A DNA stretch of 14,374 nucleotides from Fibrobacteraceae bacterium (GTDB lineage: Bacteria > Fibrobacterota > Fibrobacteria > Fibrobacterales > Fibrobacteraceae). A program made the translations under genes and the position numbers. Shown one piece after another: positions 13,206 through 14,374 of this stretch. Where the stretch lies: NCBI GenBank assembly GCA_021443045.1, contig JABUUT010000029.1, positions 29,707-44,080 of the forward strand, read 5' to 3'. Within the stretch, counting starts at the first letter, position 1; every line of letters starts with the position of its first letter. Under the pieces are notes generated by a model. That model ran no database searches, was not told where the DNA came from, and worked only from the letters and a program-made list of their open reading frames with translations.

Positions 13206-14374
13206 TTAGCGAAGAACAATGTCTCCGTTTGCCGAAAGCTTGTCGCGCAGCTTGTTGTGGGCCTTGTTCACTTCGTCATCGGTGAGGGTTTTATCCATGG
13301 CCTGGTATGTAAAACTGTACACCATGTTCTTTTTGCCAGCCTCGATTTTTTCGCCCTGGTAAATGCTCTTGAGAGCGACTTTGGCTAAATTTTTTGGATT
13401 TATAGCCTTGATGCGGGCCATAATTTCGGCGTGGGTCATGGCTTCGGCTACTTCGATGGAAACATCGCGTGTCGATGGAACTTGACGGCTGAAGGCTTCA
13501 AAGATGATTTTCTTGTGGGAGGCCGTTTCTATGGTGTCCATGTTGGCTTCCAAAACGAAGGTTTCGTAAGAAATATCAAATTTGGAAAGAACTGTTGGAT
13601 GGACGGCTCCCATGGTTCCAAGAACAATGGCCTGGTTGTTGCTGTCGTAGCAGACTACTTCGGCTTGTTTGCCTGGGTGCAAGAAGATTTCGGCCTTGGA
13701 GGGTATGCGGAACTCTACAATGAGGCCGAGGCGTTTAAAGAAGTTTCCTACAAAACCTTTAAAGGCAGCAAAATCAATTTGCTTTGGTTTATCGTTGAGC
13801 GGGTCAATGTCCCAGGCTCCAGCAATGGTGAGGGCAACCAAGTTGGCTTCATCAAATCCTGGGTCCCTTTCGTCTTTGCGTGTGCGTTTGTACTGGCCCT
13901 TGGCAACTTCGAATAAACGAACAAATCCAGGACGATTCTTTTCGTTTTCGGCTAACGCCTTGAGTAGATTGGGAAGCAGACTGGTGGGTACGGCTCCCAA
14001 TTCCTCGGAAAGTGGGTTTAACAGCAGGGCTGGCTTTGCACGCTTGTCATCAGTTTTATCACCTTCACCAAAGACTATTTCCGTGCGTGCCTTGCTGGTA
14101 AAGCGAAGGGAAAGACATTCGTGGAGGCCCATGGCAGAAAGCGTTTTACGCACCTTCTGGTTAAGGATTTCCTGTGGAGGAAGTTCATTGGGCTGCATAC
14201 GAAAACTGGGTAAATCGTAGGGGATGTTGTCAAACCCAACCAAACGAGACACTTCTTCGATAAGGTCCACTTCCCGCTCCAAGTCGGGGCGGTTGCCGGG
14301 AATTTCGAAGGTCATGGTTTCGCCGCTCTCGGCCACAAGTTTCAGGTCGATGCCGGTGAGGAGGCTCTTGATTT
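13206..14374 (-). CDS. pheT: Phenylalanyl-tRNA synthetase beta subunit (3' part)
   Basis: The beta subunit of the alpha2-beta2 enzyme that charges tRNA-Phe. The frame is open to the window edge (it continues upstream of the GTG at 14336), so about 389 C-terminal codons are present and the N-terminal tRNA-binding and early B-domains are missing. Seen in order: the end of the B5 domain with EIPGNRPDLEREVDLIEEVSRLVGFDNI, whose N-R-P-D-L and D-L-I-E-E-V are family signatures; the catalytic-like core (LSLRFTSKA, LLNPLSEELGAVPTSLLPNLL, FVRLFEVAKG, FFKRLGL, HPGKQAEV, LGTMGAVHPTVL); and a C-terminal ferredoxin-fold anticodon-binding domain (FEAFSRQVPSTRDVSIEV, then YSFTYQAMDKTLTDDEVNKAHNKL). pheS would be expected upstream, outside the window. 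Confidence 0.97.
   Translation of the reverse strand, partial: IKSLLTGIDLKLVAESGETMTFEIPGNRPDLEREVDLIEEVSRLVGFDNIPYDLPSFRMQPNELPPQEILNQKVRKTLSAMGLHECLSLRFTSKARTEIVFGEGDKTDDKRAKPALLLNPLSEELGAVPTSLLPNLLKALAENEKNRPGFVRLFEVAKGQYKRTRKDERDPGFDEANLVALTIAGAWDIDPLNDKPKQIDFAAFKGFVGNFFKRLGLIVEFRIPSKAEIFLHPGKQAEVVCYDSNNQAIVLGTMGAVHPTVLSKFDISYETFVLEANMDTIETASHKKIIFEAFSRQVPSTRDVSIEVAEAMTHAEIMARIKAINPKNLAKVALKSIYQGEKIEAGKKNMVYSFTYQAMDKTLTDDEVNKAHNKLRDKLSANGDIVLR

Overview
The window reads as chromosomal housekeeping DNA of a Gram-negative (outer-membrane) bacterium. The evidence is a tripartite efflux system with an outer-membrane channel and lipoprotein adaptor, a peptidoglycan glycosyltransferase, murB, and a GspE-type secretion/pilus ATPase. 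Moderate base composition, AT-rich intergenic regions, a Ser/Lys-rich protein tail, and a dnaX-ybaB pair without recR would fit the Fibrobacter lineage. That assignment is an impression from protein style, not proven. No tRNA, rRNA, insertion sequence, phage gene or CRISPR array was seen.

Layout. Left part (1-3312): the 5' part of murB (minus) is divergent from a stand-alone CHC2/TOPRIM primase-like gene (plus). That gene converges on a short sigma-70-family factor lacking region 3 (minus), which is divergent from a monofunctional peptidoglycan glycosyltransferase, mtgA (plus). Middle (3365-10429): an orphan GspE/PilB-family ATPase lies downstream of a strong terminator. Upstream of that terminator is an efflux operon transcribed leftwards in the order outer-membrane channel, membrane-fusion lipoprotein, RND permease, with 17 and 19 bp gaps, a clear promoter -10 box and good ribosome binding sites. 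Right part (10476-14374): a dnaX-ybaB operon (minus) with its own terminator, then a small unrecognised alpha-helical protein (plus), a bidirectional-looking terminator, and the 3' part of pheT (minus), which runs off the window.

How the genes work together: MurB and MtgA act in peptidoglycan precursor synthesis and polymerisation. The channel, adaptor and permease should form one envelope-spanning export machine. DnaX and YbaB are a conserved replication/nucleoid pair.

Two observations stand out. First, dnaX contains an uninterrupted run of ten A residues at the end of the clamp-loader ATPase part. Stop codons come almost at once in both alternative frames, and inverted repeats flank the site. 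This is a strong candidate for programmed frameshifting or transcriptional slippage that makes a short gamma-like product beside full-length tau. Second, the RND permease lacks the two transmembrane-4 aspartates and the transmembrane-10 lysine that carry protons in AcrB-type pumps, although the rest of the protein and its operon look intact.
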